Shown: positions 1 through 9,298 of the stretch, one piece after another | Layout of the letters: each line of letters begins with the position of its first letter | Position numbering within the stretch: the stretch's first letter is position 1 | Source of the DNA: JAVBNH01 sp031551635 | GTDB lineage: Bacteria; Bacillota; Clostridia; Oscillospirales; Acutalibacteraceae | Reading direction: 5' to 3' | Length of the DNA: 64,000 bases | NCBI GenBank assembly: GCA_031551635.1 | Contig: JAVBNH010000003.1 | Location: 62,001-126,000, forward strand | The notes under the pieces: model-generated | What the model saw: only the letters and a program-made list of their open reading frames with translations | What the model was told of the DNA's origin: nothing | Databases searched by the model: none | Made by a program: the position numbers and the translations under genes

Positions 1-1
1 C

Positions 2-436
2 ATCAACCTTTTCATGACTCTTATGAAGGTTGTAACCAGATCTGTGCAGAAAGCTGATCACTATAAGAAGAGCCTTGAAAAGCGCTTTGTTTACGATTAT
101 CCGAAGGTATCGCAGTCAGGCATCTTTATTCTTGATGAGGATGAATTTGTTGATGCTCTTCATACAGCTATCGAAGCGAATAAAAATTATAGTATACCCT
201 TCTCCTGCCTGAGTATAAACCTTGACAATGTTCCAATGCATGAAGCGATTGACATCATCAGTCCCTTTATCACTGATATGTTCTATATTTATACCAATGA
301 AAACAGGCTTGAGGTGCTTATTATTGGTACTGATTCGCGCACTGTTGATAGCTTCCTGCATGAGAGCTCTATAATCAATAATCCTTACAGTAAAAACATC
401 CAACTCTTAACCCTGATTGAGGAAGATGCTCTTTAA
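2..436 (+). CDS. PelD-like protein, C-terminal part (cut by window edge)
   Basis: The frame is already open at base 2, so only the last ~144 residues are visible. They form a helical linker followed by an alpha/beta stretch that reads like a GGDEF fold without any GG(D/E)EF signature, so it is not an active cyclase. PelE-, PelF- and PelG-like genes follow on the same strand. The best reading is therefore the end of PelD, the membrane c-di-GMP receptor of Pel export (GAF plus degenerate GGDEF). An RTVD tetrad lies near the end, but not at the usual I-site position, so c-di-GMP binding cannot be claimed. The family call is inferred mainly from context. Confidence 0.55.
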   Translation: MNLFMTLMKVVTRSVQKADHYKKSLEKRFVYDYPKVSQSGIFILDEDEFVDALHTAIEANKNYSIPFSCLSINLDNVPMHEAIDIISPFITDMFYIYTNENRLEVLIIGTDSRTVDSFLHESSIINNPYSKNIQLLTLIEEDAL

Positions 437-472
437 AACACCGGAGAGCGTTTTAAAAGGGAGCGAACGCCA

Positions 473-2578
473 ATGACAATAAGCGATATAATATCTTTTC
501 TTCATATTTTCATTGGCTTTCTGTTTCTTTTTATTGCCCTTCCCTTCAAGCTGCTTGGATTTAAGCTGAAGGACAAAAATCTCTTGTCAAAGATTTTTGC
601 GTCTTTTTCCATAGGCGCGAACGCGGTTATTATTATTGTTTATATCTTAGCGGGACTGCGACTTCTTAACCGAATTTCATTGATTCTGAGTTTTTTGTTG
701 TTAATCCTTATTGTTATTTTGCTTTTTTATAAAAATAAGCTTTTTGCTCTTTTTGCATTAGTAAAAAATACTATTAATAGTGAAAAAAGTCTTAGCTTTT
801 CTTTAGCAAAAAACAAATTTTACTCATTTTTTAATCTTTATTATACCCGTTTAAAAAATAATCCTCTTTTTTTCATTTTAATTGCATTTTTTCTTTGTTG
901 CGGATTTTTTATTCGCGCATATTATCCTTTGAGCCGCTTGTATTTCGCTTTTCCGGATATTTATTCCCATACCGACTGGACCGCTTTTGTGCTTGATAAT
1001 CAACTCTTTGCCGATGGTGTGTATCCTTTCGGGCTGCATAATATGGCGGCAGCGCTGACTCTTTTCCTTAATGTAAATCTCGTTACAACTATGCGCTTCT
1101 TTGGTGTTTGCTGCGGTTTTTTTATTCTTTTATCACTTTTGTTTTTGATGCAAAAAGTATTTAAATCTAAGTTGATAATAGCTTTTTCGCTGTTTTTTTA
1201 CACATCTCTGAATATTTTTCCGACAGCCGCTTACGCTCGCCAGAGCTCAGCCTTCCCTCAAGAAGCAGGATTGATTTTCCTTTTTCCTTCGGCAATCTTT
1301 TTTATTGAATATCTCGAAAACAGCAATAAAAAAACGTTAATTTACCTTGTTTCATCTCTCACCTTAACTGCTTTTTGCCATATATATGCTGCTTTTTTTG
1401 CTGCTTTGATAATAGCTGTTATAGCTCTAACCCACTTCAGATATTTACTCAGCATCAAAAGGCTTCTAAACCTTGGTGTGGCGGCAGTTATTTGCCTTAC
1501 GGTTTCTTTTTCCCCTCTTGCTGCAGCAATAGCTTCCGGTACTGTGCCACAAAGCTCTTTTAACTGGGCTCTTATGGAGAATCAGAAAAAAGAAGCACTG
1601 GCAACAGATAACAATAAAACTTATACATTAAGCGATACGCTTGAAGAAGCCGCAGACGGCTTTATGCCTGTTAACGCATTAAAATACTTTTTAATTTTAA
1701 CTGCATTTTTGCTGGTTGCCGCTATCTTAATGCAATTTAAAAATAAAAACACTCATTCTAAAACTCAGCTTTCGATTATTCTTTTTTCAGCTGCTTTACT
1801 CCTTATTCCCTTATTGAAACTTGATAAAATCGTTTTTAATATTGAAAAAGTTCGAATCCTGTCTGTTTTTGCTCTTACCTTTTCTGTTTTGGCAGGAATC
1901 TTACTAAACTATTTGGCTGATTCTTTAGCATTTTTCTTAAAACGCATAAAGCTTTTGCGTTTTTCAAAAGAAAAATTTATCGCAGTTTTCTCTTTTATCT
2001 GCGCTTTTATTCTTTTTTTAATTTTTGGCTTTCAAGACCTTGGCGAATGCATTCAGAGTCAATACAGCTCAAGTGTACAGGCAATTCTCGATATATCTGC
2101 AACTTATCCGGCGAATACATGGAGTCTGATTTCAACCGACAGCGAAATATCACTGATTCGGCAATACGCACACCACTACAAATCCTCTGACTTAATATTT
2201 TCAGTGGAAGAAAAACAGATTATAACATTTCCTGAAGCAATTATATTTGTTTTGATTGAAAAGCGGCCGCTCTACCCTAACAGACTTTACAGGGCGAATA
2301 AACAGAGTTTTCTACCTGAAAAGGAAATAAGTTTTGAAGCCGCGAAAACCGATACAAAGTTTTTCAAACAAAAAATCGACGACACCGGATATGATTTTTT
2401 CGTTTTCACCTCATACAGTAATCGTTTTATATTAATGTCTAAGCTTTACTATTTGATGCAATCAGTTATATCAAAAAACAGCACTGCAATTTCCGTTTTT
2501 TTTGAGGACAGCGATATAATTATTTACCGTGTCGACCAGAACGGCGGTAACCTTGTAAATTTCGCCGTTGAATACTAA
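473..2578 (+). CDS. Polytopic membrane protein of the pel cluster, GT-C-like
   Basis: A 701-residue integral membrane protein with roughly 12 hydrophobic segments and a soluble C-terminal tail of about 170 residues. After the fourth segment comes an extracytoplasmic-looking loop with acidic and His residues (FPDIYSHTDW), then a Tyr/Phe/His-rich stretch. This resembles GT-C-fold glycosyltransferases that use polyprenyl-phosphate sugars, but I cannot assign a family. The start has a good AGGGAG site 9 bases upstream. It sits 36 bp after the PelD-like gene and is followed after 28 bp by the PelE-like gene, so it is in the operon. The original Pel set (PelA-G) has no protein like this. An O-antigen-polymerase-like role is the main alternative. 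Confidence 0.6.
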   Translation: MTISDIISFLHIFIGFLFLFIALPFKLLGFKLKDKNLLSKIFASFSIGANAVIIIVYILAGLRLLNRISLILSFLLLILIVILLFYKNKLFALFALVKNTINSEKSLSFSLAKNKFYSFFNLYYTRLKNNPLFFILIAFFLCCGFFIRAYYPLSRLYFAFPDIYSHTDWTAFVLDNQLFADGVYPFGLHNMAAALTLFLNVNLVTTMRFFGVCCGFFILLSLLFLMQKVFKSKLIIAFSLFFYTSLNIFPTAAYARQSSAFPQEAGLIFLFPSAIFFIEYLENSNKKTLIYLVSSLTLTAFCHIYAAFFAALIIAVIALTHFRYLLSIKRLLNLGVAAVICLTVSFSPLAAAIASGTVPQSSFNWALMENQKKEALATDNNKTYTLSDTLEEAADGFMPVNALKYFLILTAFLLVAAILMQFKNKNTHSKTQLSIILFSAALLLIPLLKLDKIVFNIEKVRILSVFALTFSVLAGILLNYLADSLAFFLKRIKLLRFSKEKFIAVFSFICAFILFLIFGFQDLGECIQSQYSSSVQAILDISATYPANTWSLISTDSEISLIRQYAHHYKSSDLIFSVEEKQIITFPEAIIFVLIEKRPLYPNRLYRANKQSFLPEKEISFEAAKTDTKFFKQKIDDTGYDFFVFTSYSNRFILMSKLYYLMQSVISKNSTAISVFFEDSDIIIYRVDQNGGNLVNFAVEY

Positions 2579-2606
2579 CCTATATAGAACAAAGGAGCGT
2601 ACACAA

Positions 2607-3536
2607 ATGGAGGTTTCAAATATTATTGTTCTCGCAATAATAATTGTTAATACCCTGATTTCCGTTGCGACATTATTACTGTTTCTCTTTAATAAAAGAG
2701 GGCCTTTGTCGTATATTTATTTTGCTATTATGCTCGTTTGTCCAATTCTCGGTCCCTGTTATTTCCTTTTTGCCTATGTTCTTTTCCGCATTAATACAAG
2801 AAATAAAGAGCTGACCTACGGCGATATCAGCTTTGACGCTTCCCGTCATGAAAGGAAGCAGAAGGCGGATCTAGTTGAAGAGGTTGACATCCTCCCCCTC
2901 GAGGAGGCGTTTATTGTTTCGGATAAAGGCGACAGAAGAAAGGCGCTCCTTACAACGCTTAAGAGAGATTACAATAAAAACATTTCTTCCATACTGATGG
3001 GATTGAACAATGAGGACACGGAAACCAGCCATTACGCCGCGAGTGTTGTTCTTTCAACCTCCACAGAATACCTCAATCTGCTTGCCGCCTTGAAAATGGT
3101 TTATGAGGCTCAGGCTAATGAGGATAACTCAGACCCCGCGCACGCTTATTTGCAAGTTCTGCGGGATTATATGGACAGCGATATTCTTGACGCTACCGAC
3201 AAAAAGAAATATATCAGCATTCACTCAAACGTTATGGCTTGGCTTTATAAGACCTTCCGCGAGGAGCTGTATATGGAGGACTATATTTACGAGTTGAATC
3301 TTCTTTTGGAAATTGAAGATTATGAGGAAGCGATAGTCTGGTCAAACCGCCTGATTCATACTTATTCCGACAATGATGCGGCTTTCTATTATACAATGAA
3401 GCTGTATTATCTTTCCGGTCAGTTTGACAAATTCCTTGAAATGCTTACAATCGTCATGAAGTCAGACATGAGCATATCAAACGAAACATTGCAAATTATC
3501 CGTTTCCTGAACTATCGTCCAAATCAAGTTTTTTAG
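2607..3536 (+). CDS. pelE: PelE-like membrane protein with TPR/HEAT-like repeats
   Basis: The start is the ATG at 2607, 6 bases after AAAGGAG; an upstream TTG in frame at 2568 lacks a ribosome site. The protein (309 aa) begins with two membrane helices (residues ~5-30 and 35-60). A charged linker and an all-helical region with TPR-like pairs follow (for example the DYEEAIVWSNRLIHTYSDND segment). Two N-terminal membrane helices plus cytoplasmic TPRs is the PelE architecture, which works beside PelD and PelF at the inner face of the membrane. Sequence similarity is not something I can measure here; the call rests on architecture and order between PelD-like and PelF genes. Confidence 0.65.
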   Translation: MEVSNIIVLAIIIVNTLISVATLLLFLFNKRGPLSYIYFAIMLVCPILGPCYFLFAYVLFRINTRNKELTYGDISFDASRHERKQKADLVEEVDILPLEEAFIVSDKGDRRKALLTTLKRDYNKNISSILMGLNNEDTETSHYAASVVLSTSTEYLNLLAALKMVYEAQANEDNSDPAHAYLQVLRDYMDSDILDATDKKKYISIHSNVMAWLYKTFREELYMEDYIYELNLLLEIEDYEEAIVWSNRLIHTYSDNDAAFYYTMKLYYLSGQFDKFLEMLTIVMKSDMSISNETLQIIRFLNYRPNQVF

Positions 3537-3578
3537 TTCCTTTTTGCAGCTAAATTCATCGAAGGGGGTTGATGTTCT

Positions 3579-4334
3579 TTGTCGCAAAAAGATCTACTTG
3601 TTATGCTGCCGGCATATAATGAGGCCGCATGTATCGGTAAATTTATTGATTCGCTCGCTCAGCAAAATATTTTTGATATTGCCGATATACTGGTTATTAA
3701 TGACGGCTCAACCGACGAAACTTCAAAAATTTCTAAGAGCAAAGGTGTGCGCGTTGTTTCGCATATCTATAATCTAGGTTATGGTTGCGCTTTGCAGACA
3801 GGCTACAAATTCGCTGTCCGCCATAATTATAAGTATGTTATACAGATTGACAGCGACGGTCAGCATGACGCGTGCAACATTAAATCTATTTATGAAAAAC
3901 TAACCTCTCCGGATAATCCTCCGGATATTGTTATCGGCTCACGTTTTCAAAAAGGCAGCAAATCCTTTCGAATATCATGGGCAAAAAAAATAATTATACA
4001 TTTTTTCAGAATGCTTATTCGTGTTAGTACACATCAGTCGATTCTTGACCCTACCTCAGGACTTCAAGGACTTGACCGAAAAGCTTTTCTTTACTATTCA
4101 TTTTACAATCATTTTGAATATGACTATCCTGACGCGAACATGATAATCCAGATGCTGCTAAATGATTTTAAAATCGAGGAAATCTCGTCAGTCATGCATC
4201 TGAGAGAAACTGGAACAAGCATGCATTCCGGAATCATCAAGCCGATTTTATACATATTTAAAATGCTTCTTAGCACAATTTCGGTAATAGCAAGAGAAAA
4301 AAATCAAATCAGAAAATCACGCAAAAAGAAATAA
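3579..4334 (+). CDS. GT2 family glycosyltransferase, DPM1-like
   Basis: A 251-residue soluble GT-A-fold transferase. It shows the N-terminal PAYNEA motif, the nucleotide-binding VINDGSTD and the metal-binding DSDGQH, as in dolichyl-phosphate-mannose-synthase-like GT2 enzymes. There is no membrane anchor. The start is TTG at 3579, about 10 bases after GAAGGGGG. It may charge a polyprenyl phosphate for the GT-C-like protein encoded two genes upstream, a pairing common in other polysaccharide pathways but inferred here. It is not part of the original Pel gene set, so its presence inside the operon suggests a side-chain or lipid-linked decoration step. Confidence 0.8.
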   Translation: MSQKDLLVMLPAYNEAACIGKFIDSLAQQNIFDIADILVINDGSTDETSKISKSKGVRVVSHIYNLGYGCALQTGYKFAVRHNYKYVIQIDSDGQHDACNIKSIYEKLTSPDNPPDIVIGSRFQKGSKSFRISWAKKIIIHFFRMLIRVSTHQSILDPTSGLQGLDRKAFLYYSFYNHFEYDYPDANMIIQMLLNDFKIEEISSVMHLRETGTSMHSGIIKPILYIFKMLLSTISVIAREKNQIRKSRKKK

Positions 4335-4363
4335 ATTTAAAATAAATACCGGTGGTGAAAATC

Positions 4364-6085
4364 TTGATTAAACGCAGCACATATATTGTTATAATGGTGT
4401 TTGTAGCCATACTTTTTGTATGGATTCAAATGCTTATGCTTAATCTGATTTGGAGCAATGATTGGGTTGTCAACGCTGAAAGTGACAATAAAAACGATTT
4501 CAGCGAAGCCTGGTCAATTGAAAAAAATGACGCTGAAATGCCGCTTGCTACTCCGATTACGGACGAAAAAGCGGAGTATATCGTTATCGCTCCGGAAGCC
4601 AATGATATTTATAAAAATGTTACACGTACTCTCAAGCTGATGAAAATATCGTATATTTCCTGCTCTTCGGTTGACTTATTGCCTGAAACCGTTGATGAAA
4701 ATCTCATAGGGTTGGTTATTTGTACCGGTAATCTTGAAAGTCTTGGCAGCATGAGCAAGCTTCTGAGCTATATCTCAACCGGTGTTGAAGCATATTTCAT
4801 GGATTTGCTTGATATTTATTCGCCGACTTTCCAGAATTATTATCCGATTTTCGGAATTGATGAGGTCATTAAAAGAGAAACTCATAAGGACATTGACTTT
4901 TTGGAAAATATACTTGCGAACGGTACTGTATTTAAGGTTGAAATTGAGCCGACAATTAATAATGTAAAACTCAACGGTACCTGCAGAAAATTCGCTGTTG
5001 CTGCCGAGCCTGACGAGCTTGATATTAAATATGAAAACAGAATCCCTGTTATCTGGCGCACCTTCTATGAAAACGGTCCGATATTTGTAATTAATATGGA
5101 TATTATGGGTGATTTTGCTTATGCCGGAGTTTTCAGCGGACTACTCGCCCTTAATAAAAAGACATTTATTTATCCGATAATTAACTCGACAATAGTTTTG
5201 GTTGACGCGCTTCCCTTTTATTCTACAGAAAACAACGAAAATGTTCACACAGCATATGCAAGAGATATTGTTCAGTTCCAACGTGATGTTTTATGGAGTG
5301 ACCTTACCTCAATGATGAAGAGGTTATTTATCAAATACACCTATTACCCGTATATCGGTACTGAACAGGAATCAGTAGAGCAAAAGCTTTTGACGTATTA
5401 TTCAAAGGATGTCACCTTAAATGAGAGCGAGTGGGGCTATTACCCAAGTAAATACTTCTCGCAGACGCTCGAAAACTATAAACCGCGCACGGAAATGCAC
5501 TATCCTTCACCCGATTCAACAAGTCAGATAAGCTTTAATATTAGGGATTTCGGCTTTGTTTCCGATAAGACTGTTTCCTTGCCTGTTATTAGCTCCGGCA
5601 GCCAGCTTGATAAGGGCGATGTTTTCAAAGCTTTCTCTATGGCATCAGCATTCGGATATGTCTGCCACTATATTGATATGAAGGAAATACTCTTGAATCC
5701 AACCGGCGACGACTTATGGACAGGCTATAAGCTTGACCTTGTTAATAGCATCTATCCATTTATTAAAACTTATGAGGTTTTTGATACAGAGACCGCCAGT
5801 GACGCTGCTGTTAAAATGAACCTTTATCTCAACTGTAAGCCGGAATATGAAATTTATGAGGACAAGGTTGTTATTAAAAATAATATTGACAGCAAAATGA
5901 GCTATATGGTTAAGTTATCCGACGATGTCGTGACTATTCAAAACTGCACACTGAAACAACTGAGAAACGACATGTTTATGGTCACGGTGAATCCGAATTC
6001 TGACGCTGTCATTTATCTAACAGACCATGACCATCGCAGCTCGGAGCTTAAGAAGGTCTTTGATGCGGATACTATTTTATACTAA
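4364..6085 (+). CDS. DUF2194/PelA-like secreted polysaccharide-modifying protein
   Basis: Starts: GTG codons lie at 4352 and 4355, but the GGTGG at 4351-4355 best serves the TTG at 4364. About 573 residues: one N-terminal signal-anchor helix (residues ~5-28), then a large extracytoplasmic body. The body has alternating beta/alpha segments in the first third (EYIVIAPEAND...) and a central part with the look of a polysaccharide-deacetylase-like fold, but with no clear HxxxH metal motif. Proteins of this layout (DUF2194) lie between the PelE-like and PelF genes in Firmicutes Pel clusters, in the position of PelA. Activity is uncertain, because the catalytic motif of CE4 deacetylases is not evident. 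Confidence 0.6.
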   Translation: MIKRSTYIVIMVFVAILFVWIQMLMLNLIWSNDWVVNAESDNKNDFSEAWSIEKNDAEMPLATPITDEKAEYIVIAPEANDIYKNVTRTLKLMKISYISCSSVDLLPETVDENLIGLVICTGNLESLGSMSKLLSYISTGVEAYFMDLLDIYSPTFQNYYPIFGIDEVIKRETHKDIDFLENILANGTVFKVEIEPTINNVKLNGTCRKFAVAAEPDELDIKYENRIPVIWRTFYENGPIFVINMDIMGDFAYAGVFSGLLALNKKTFIYPIINSTIVLVDALPFYSTENNENVHTAYARDIVQFQRDVLWSDLTSMMKRLFIKYTYYPYIGTEQESVEQKLLTYYSKDVTLNESEWGYYPSKYFSQTLENYKPRTEMHYPSPDSTSQISFNIRDFGFVSDKTVSLPVISSGSQLDKGDVFKAFSMASAFGYVCHYIDMKEILLNPTGDDLWTGYKLDLVNSIYPFIKTYEVFDTETASDAAVKMNLYLNCKPEYEIYEDKVVIKNNIDSKMSYMVKLSDDVVTIQNCTLKQLRNDMFMVTVNPNSDAVIYLTDHDHRSSELKKVFDADTILY

Positions 6086-6121
6086 TTTTACATTTATAAT
6101 TTAAAGGTGGTGACTGAGTAG

Positions 6122-6151
6122 ATTATTCCCTAAAGCAATAAGAGGAATAAT
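6122..6151 (+). promoter_or_regulatory. Hairpin ahead of pelF
   Basis: An 8-bp inverted repeat (ATTATTCC and GGAATAAT) with a 14-nt loop lies in the 80-bp gap before pelF. The only purine-rich element near the start, AAGAGG, is in the 3' part of this hairpin, 20 bases from the ATG. A TAA in frame just upstream rules out an earlier start. It may limit translation of the glycosyltransferase; this is inference. Confidence 0.35.
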
Positions 6152-6165
6152 TATAACTCTTTAAA

Positions 6166-7572
6166 ATGAAAGTCTGCTTAATGTGCGAAGGAAGTTATCC
6201 ATATGTAACCGGCGGTGTTTCAAGCTGGATTCAAATGCTGGTCACCTCTTTAAAAGACATTGAATTTTGCGTAACCTCAATAGTTGTTGACAGAGCTCAC
6301 GGCGGTTTATTTAAATATAAAATGCCTTCGAACCTGACCTCAATTCATGAATGCTATCTTCAGGACGCCGACTATACTAAAATGACCCAGAAAAAGCTGA
6401 CGCTCTCGGACAAGGAAAAAAATGCTTTTTATTCATTTATTATGGGTGAAAACATTGACTGGTCGACAATTTTTAACTTTTTTCTAACCAGAGATGTTTC
6501 GGTGAACAGCCTTCTTTTGGGTAATGACCTGCTCGACATCATAAAAGAGTTTTATGAAAAGTATTATCCGCGTCTGCCCTATACCGACTTTCTCTGGACT
6601 TATCGCTCTATGATGCTCCCGCTTTGCACACTTTTAAAGTATAAGCTCCCTAAGGCTGATATTTATCACAGCGCTTCAACCGGTTATTCCGGAATTCAAA
6701 CCTGCCTTGCGAAATATGCTTACAATAAGCCTGTCATTATTACCGAACACGGTATTTATACTCGTGAGCGTGAGGAGGATATTATTCGTTCCTCATTTGT
6801 TGCCGGCTCATATAAAGACATCTGGATTCGTCACTTCTATAAACTTTCGGATTGTGCCTACAGAAACGGTGACAAAATTATTTCTCTTTTCGAAAACTCA
6901 CGCGGTCTTCAGGTAGAAATGGGATGCAATCCGGCTAAGACAATGGTCATACCGAACGGTGTCGACCCTCACCGTTTTGATTCAATTGCTCAGAAGGATC
7001 CATCTGACACTAATATAAATCTCGGAATTATAGCCCGTGTTGCGCCGATTAAAGACATTAAAACACTTATCAACGCTTATGCCGCTGCTAAGGATAAGGT
7101 GAGAAATCTTGTTCTTTATATAATGGGCGGACATGAGGAGGACGAGGTTGCTTATTATAATGAATGCGTTGACCTCGCGAAAAACCTCGGGCTTTCCGAT
7201 GTTATCTTCACCGGTAATATAAATCTTAATGAATATATGGGGCGAATGGACATAATTATTCTTACAAGTATCAGTGAAGGGCAGCCGATTTCCATACTTG
7301 AGGCTATGTCTGCTAAAAAGCCCTGCATTGCGACCCGTGTCGGAAACTGCGAGGAAATGATTCTCGGAAGTGACCCGGAAACTGATAAACCTGCGGGTAT
7401 TATTACTCCGATTATGAGCGTTGAGCAGATTTCAGCCGCTATAGTAGACCTTGCCGAGGACGCGGTAAAACGTCGCGATTTCGGTGAAGTAGGTAAAAAA
7501 AGAGTCGAAGAAAAATATCCTTATGATATGGTTATCGAGCGCTACAGAAATTTATACAATAGCTTAACATAA
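6166..7572 (+). CDS. pelF: Pel polysaccharide glycosyltransferase PelF
   Basis: A 468-residue GT4-family, GT-B-fold enzyme that polymerises Pel from UDP-sugars in the cytoplasm at the PelD/E/G membrane complex. The start is the classical PelF opening (MKVCLMCEGSYPYVTGGVSS). The N-terminal DUF3492-type domain runs to about residue 270. It is followed by the GT4 half with VIPNGVDPHRF, the catalytic EGQPISILEAMS (ExxxxxxxE) and VGNCEEMI. Length and motifs match the family. It sits 80 bp after the DUF2194 gene and 61 bp before pelG. Its ribosome site is unusually weak for this operon. Confidence 0.92.
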   Translation: MKVCLMCEGSYPYVTGGVSSWIQMLVTSLKDIEFCVTSIVVDRAHGGLFKYKMPSNLTSIHECYLQDADYTKMTQKKLTLSDKEKNAFYSFIMGENIDWSTIFNFFLTRDVSVNSLLLGNDLLDIIKEFYEKYYPRLPYTDFLWTYRSMMLPLCTLLKYKLPKADIYHSASTGYSGIQTCLAKYAYNKPVIITEHGIYTREREEDIIRSSFVAGSYKDIWIRHFYKLSDCAYRNGDKIISLFENSRGLQVEMGCNPAKTMVIPNGVDPHRFDSIAQKDPSDTNINLGIIARVAPIKDIKTLINAYAAAKDKVRNLVLYIMGGHEEDEVAYYNECVDLAKNLGLSDVIFTGNINLNEYMGRMDIIILTSISEGQPISILEAMSAKKPCIATRVGNCEEMILGSDPETDKPAGIITPIMSVEQISAAIVDLAEDAVKRRDFGEVGKKRVEEKYPYDMVIERYRNLYNSLT

Positions 7573-7633
7573 AGCTAAAACTGCCGAATAAGTATTTTTT
7601 GATTATTCGATCAGTCCTTAAGGAGGAAGAATT

Positions 7634-9082
7634 TTGGCCGGTATAGGATTTGAGCTCAAAAAGCTGTTTAAAACCAATAGTATAGTTTCGAAACTCAGAG
7701 GAGCGTCATATGCTGCGATAACAACAATCGGTCCGTTGATTTTGATTATCGTTACCCTGTTCCTCATTTACATGTTTTTGGGCTACAACAACATACTTTT
7801 CGCAAGCCGGGAGTTATTGGCAAGCACAATTCTTTATGTTTTTATCTTTTCTCTGTGCGCCACTTCCCCGCTGAACGCGGTTATCGCACGATTTATTGCC
7901 GATAAGATTTTCGAAAACAAAGAGGACGATATTTTGCCTGCTTATTACTCTGCGCTCGGGCTTAATATTCTGATAGCTTCGATTCCAGGCATTATCTTTT
8001 GCGTTCGAATGGTTCTTGTCAGCGATGTTAAACCGGATTATGCCTTGATTGCCTATCTCGCGTATATGGGGCTTGTCTTTGTTTTCTACAGCATGGTTTT
8101 TATTACCGCGCTAAAGGAATATTTCAAGATTGCAGGCGCGTTTGTTGTTGGAATGCTGGTCACGTTGATTACTGGTGTTGTGCTATCAAAGGTATTCCAT
8201 GTTGTTATTCACTATGCAATAGTCACCGCTTTCGCACTCGGTTTTCTCGTTATTGCCTTTATGCTTTACTCGCTAATCAGAGCATATTTTAAGAACAACA
8301 GCCAAAACTATTTTCTGATTTTTGATTATTTCAAGCAATACTGGAAGCTAATAGCAGTCAATGGCTTCTATACCTTCGGACTTTATGTTCACAACTTCAT
8401 TTTCTGGACTACAGAGCATCAGATTAGGGTTGTCAATTCATTTATTTCCGCGCCGGTTTATGATATGGCTACTTGTATAGCGATGTTTATTAATATTTCT
8501 ACTATGGTCATATTTATAGTTGAGGTTGAAACAAATTTCCACGACAGGTATCAGGAATACTGCCAGACGGTTATCGGCGGCAGCGGCACGGACATTGATT
8601 ATGCTAAAGCTGAAATGTTCCGCTCAATAAGGCATGAAATAATGTTTATTTTCCAGTTCCAGGCAATAATAACCATTGCACTTAACCTAGTTTGTCTGAT
8701 AGTTTTGCCGAATATCGGTATTTCGAAATATATACTATCTATTACAACATCCCTTGCTGTAGCGTATCTGATAATTTTTATAATGTACAATCTGGTTATC
8801 TTCATATTCTATTTTAATGTTTATAACCGGGCAATGATAACCACCGCGATATTCTTCGGCGTGACCTTTGTCGGAACTCTGATATCAAAAGAATTACCTG
8901 AAAACCTTTATGGCTTAGGAGTTTTGGCAGGAGCTATAGCAAGCTTCACTTATGCCTACTTCTCCATTAAGAATATTGAGAAGAACCTAGACTACTATAT
9001 CTTCTGCACCGGTACCATTACCAACGAGGTTGTTGATAAGGACTGGGGACACGCGGTCTATAGCAACGATAAAAGAATATAA
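7634..9082 (+). CDS. pelG: Pel export flippase-like protein PelG
   Basis: A 482-residue membrane protein with about 12 helices, starting at TTG 7634 just after AAGGAGG. The N-terminus MAGIGFELKKLFK is the typical PelG opening. PelG is the polysaccharide/MOP flippase-type subunit that moves the nascent Pel chain across the membrane, with PelF feeding it. It is the last gene of the cluster; a hairpin and then a strong terminator follow within 200 bp. Nothing looks truncated. No outer-membrane export gene (PelB/PelC) is present, as expected for a Gram-positive. Confidence 0.92.
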   Translation: MAGIGFELKKLFKTNSIVSKLRGASYAAITTIGPLILIIVTLFLIYMFLGYNNILFASRELLASTILYVFIFSLCATSPLNAVIARFIADKIFENKEDDILPAYYSALGLNILIASIPGIIFCVRMVLVSDVKPDYALIAYLAYMGLVFVFYSMVFITALKEYFKIAGAFVVGMLVTLITGVVLSKVFHVVIHYAIVTAFALGFLVIAFMLYSLIRAYFKNNSQNYFLIFDYFKQYWKLIAVNGFYTFGLYVHNFIFWTTEHQIRVVNSFISAPVYDMATCIAMFINISTMVIFIVEVETNFHDRYQEYCQTVIGGSGTDIDYAKAEMFRSIRHEIMFIFQFQAIITIALNLVCLIVLPNIGISKYILSITTSLAVAYLIIFIMYNLVIFIFYFNVYNRAMITTAIFFGVTFVGTLISKELPENLYGLGVLAGAIASFTYAYFSIKNIEKNLDYYIFCTGTITNEVVDKDWGHAVYSNDKRI

Positions 9083-9094
9083 AACAAAAAAATA

Positions 9095-9122
9095 TGCCGG
9101 TCGGAAGATTTCTTTCGGCCGG
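9095..9122 (+). terminator. Hairpin after pelG, weak terminator
   Basis: A GC-rich stem with two wobble pairs (GCCGGTCGGAAG pairing with CTTTCGGCCGGT) starts 12 bases after the pelG stop. There is no T-run directly after it, so it may be an mRNA 3'-end stabiliser rather than a terminator. Confidence 0.4.
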
Positions 9123-9262
9123 TGTTAATTATGATATTTAGTACCAAACTTCGATTAATCAGTAGATAAAAATATTTTCACGGAAGCTTTATATATGAAC
9201 GATAGCAAGCTCTTAGTTCAGATTAAAAAATTAATATTTGTCAACTTTTAAACTGAACTTAA

Positions 9263-9298
9263 TATAACCCCCTCCAAACGGAGGGGGTTATACTTTTT
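9263..9298. terminator. Bidirectional intrinsic terminator between convergent operons
   Basis: A perfect 13-bp stem (TATAACCCCCTCC with its complement), loop AAAC, then CTTTTT on the plus strand. It ends the Pel operon from the left. Its T-run overlaps the stop codon of the minus-strand GT2 gene at 9297, so on the minus strand the hairpin directly follows the GT2 gene. Confidence 0.9.

Noticed and set aside
1375..1563. 62-codon frame inside the GT-C-like gene
   Set aside because: Out-of-frame shadow within a long, clearly coding membrane protein gene.
9194..9250. 18-codon frame after pelG
   Set aside because: No ribosome site, between two terminators; nothing suggests translation.
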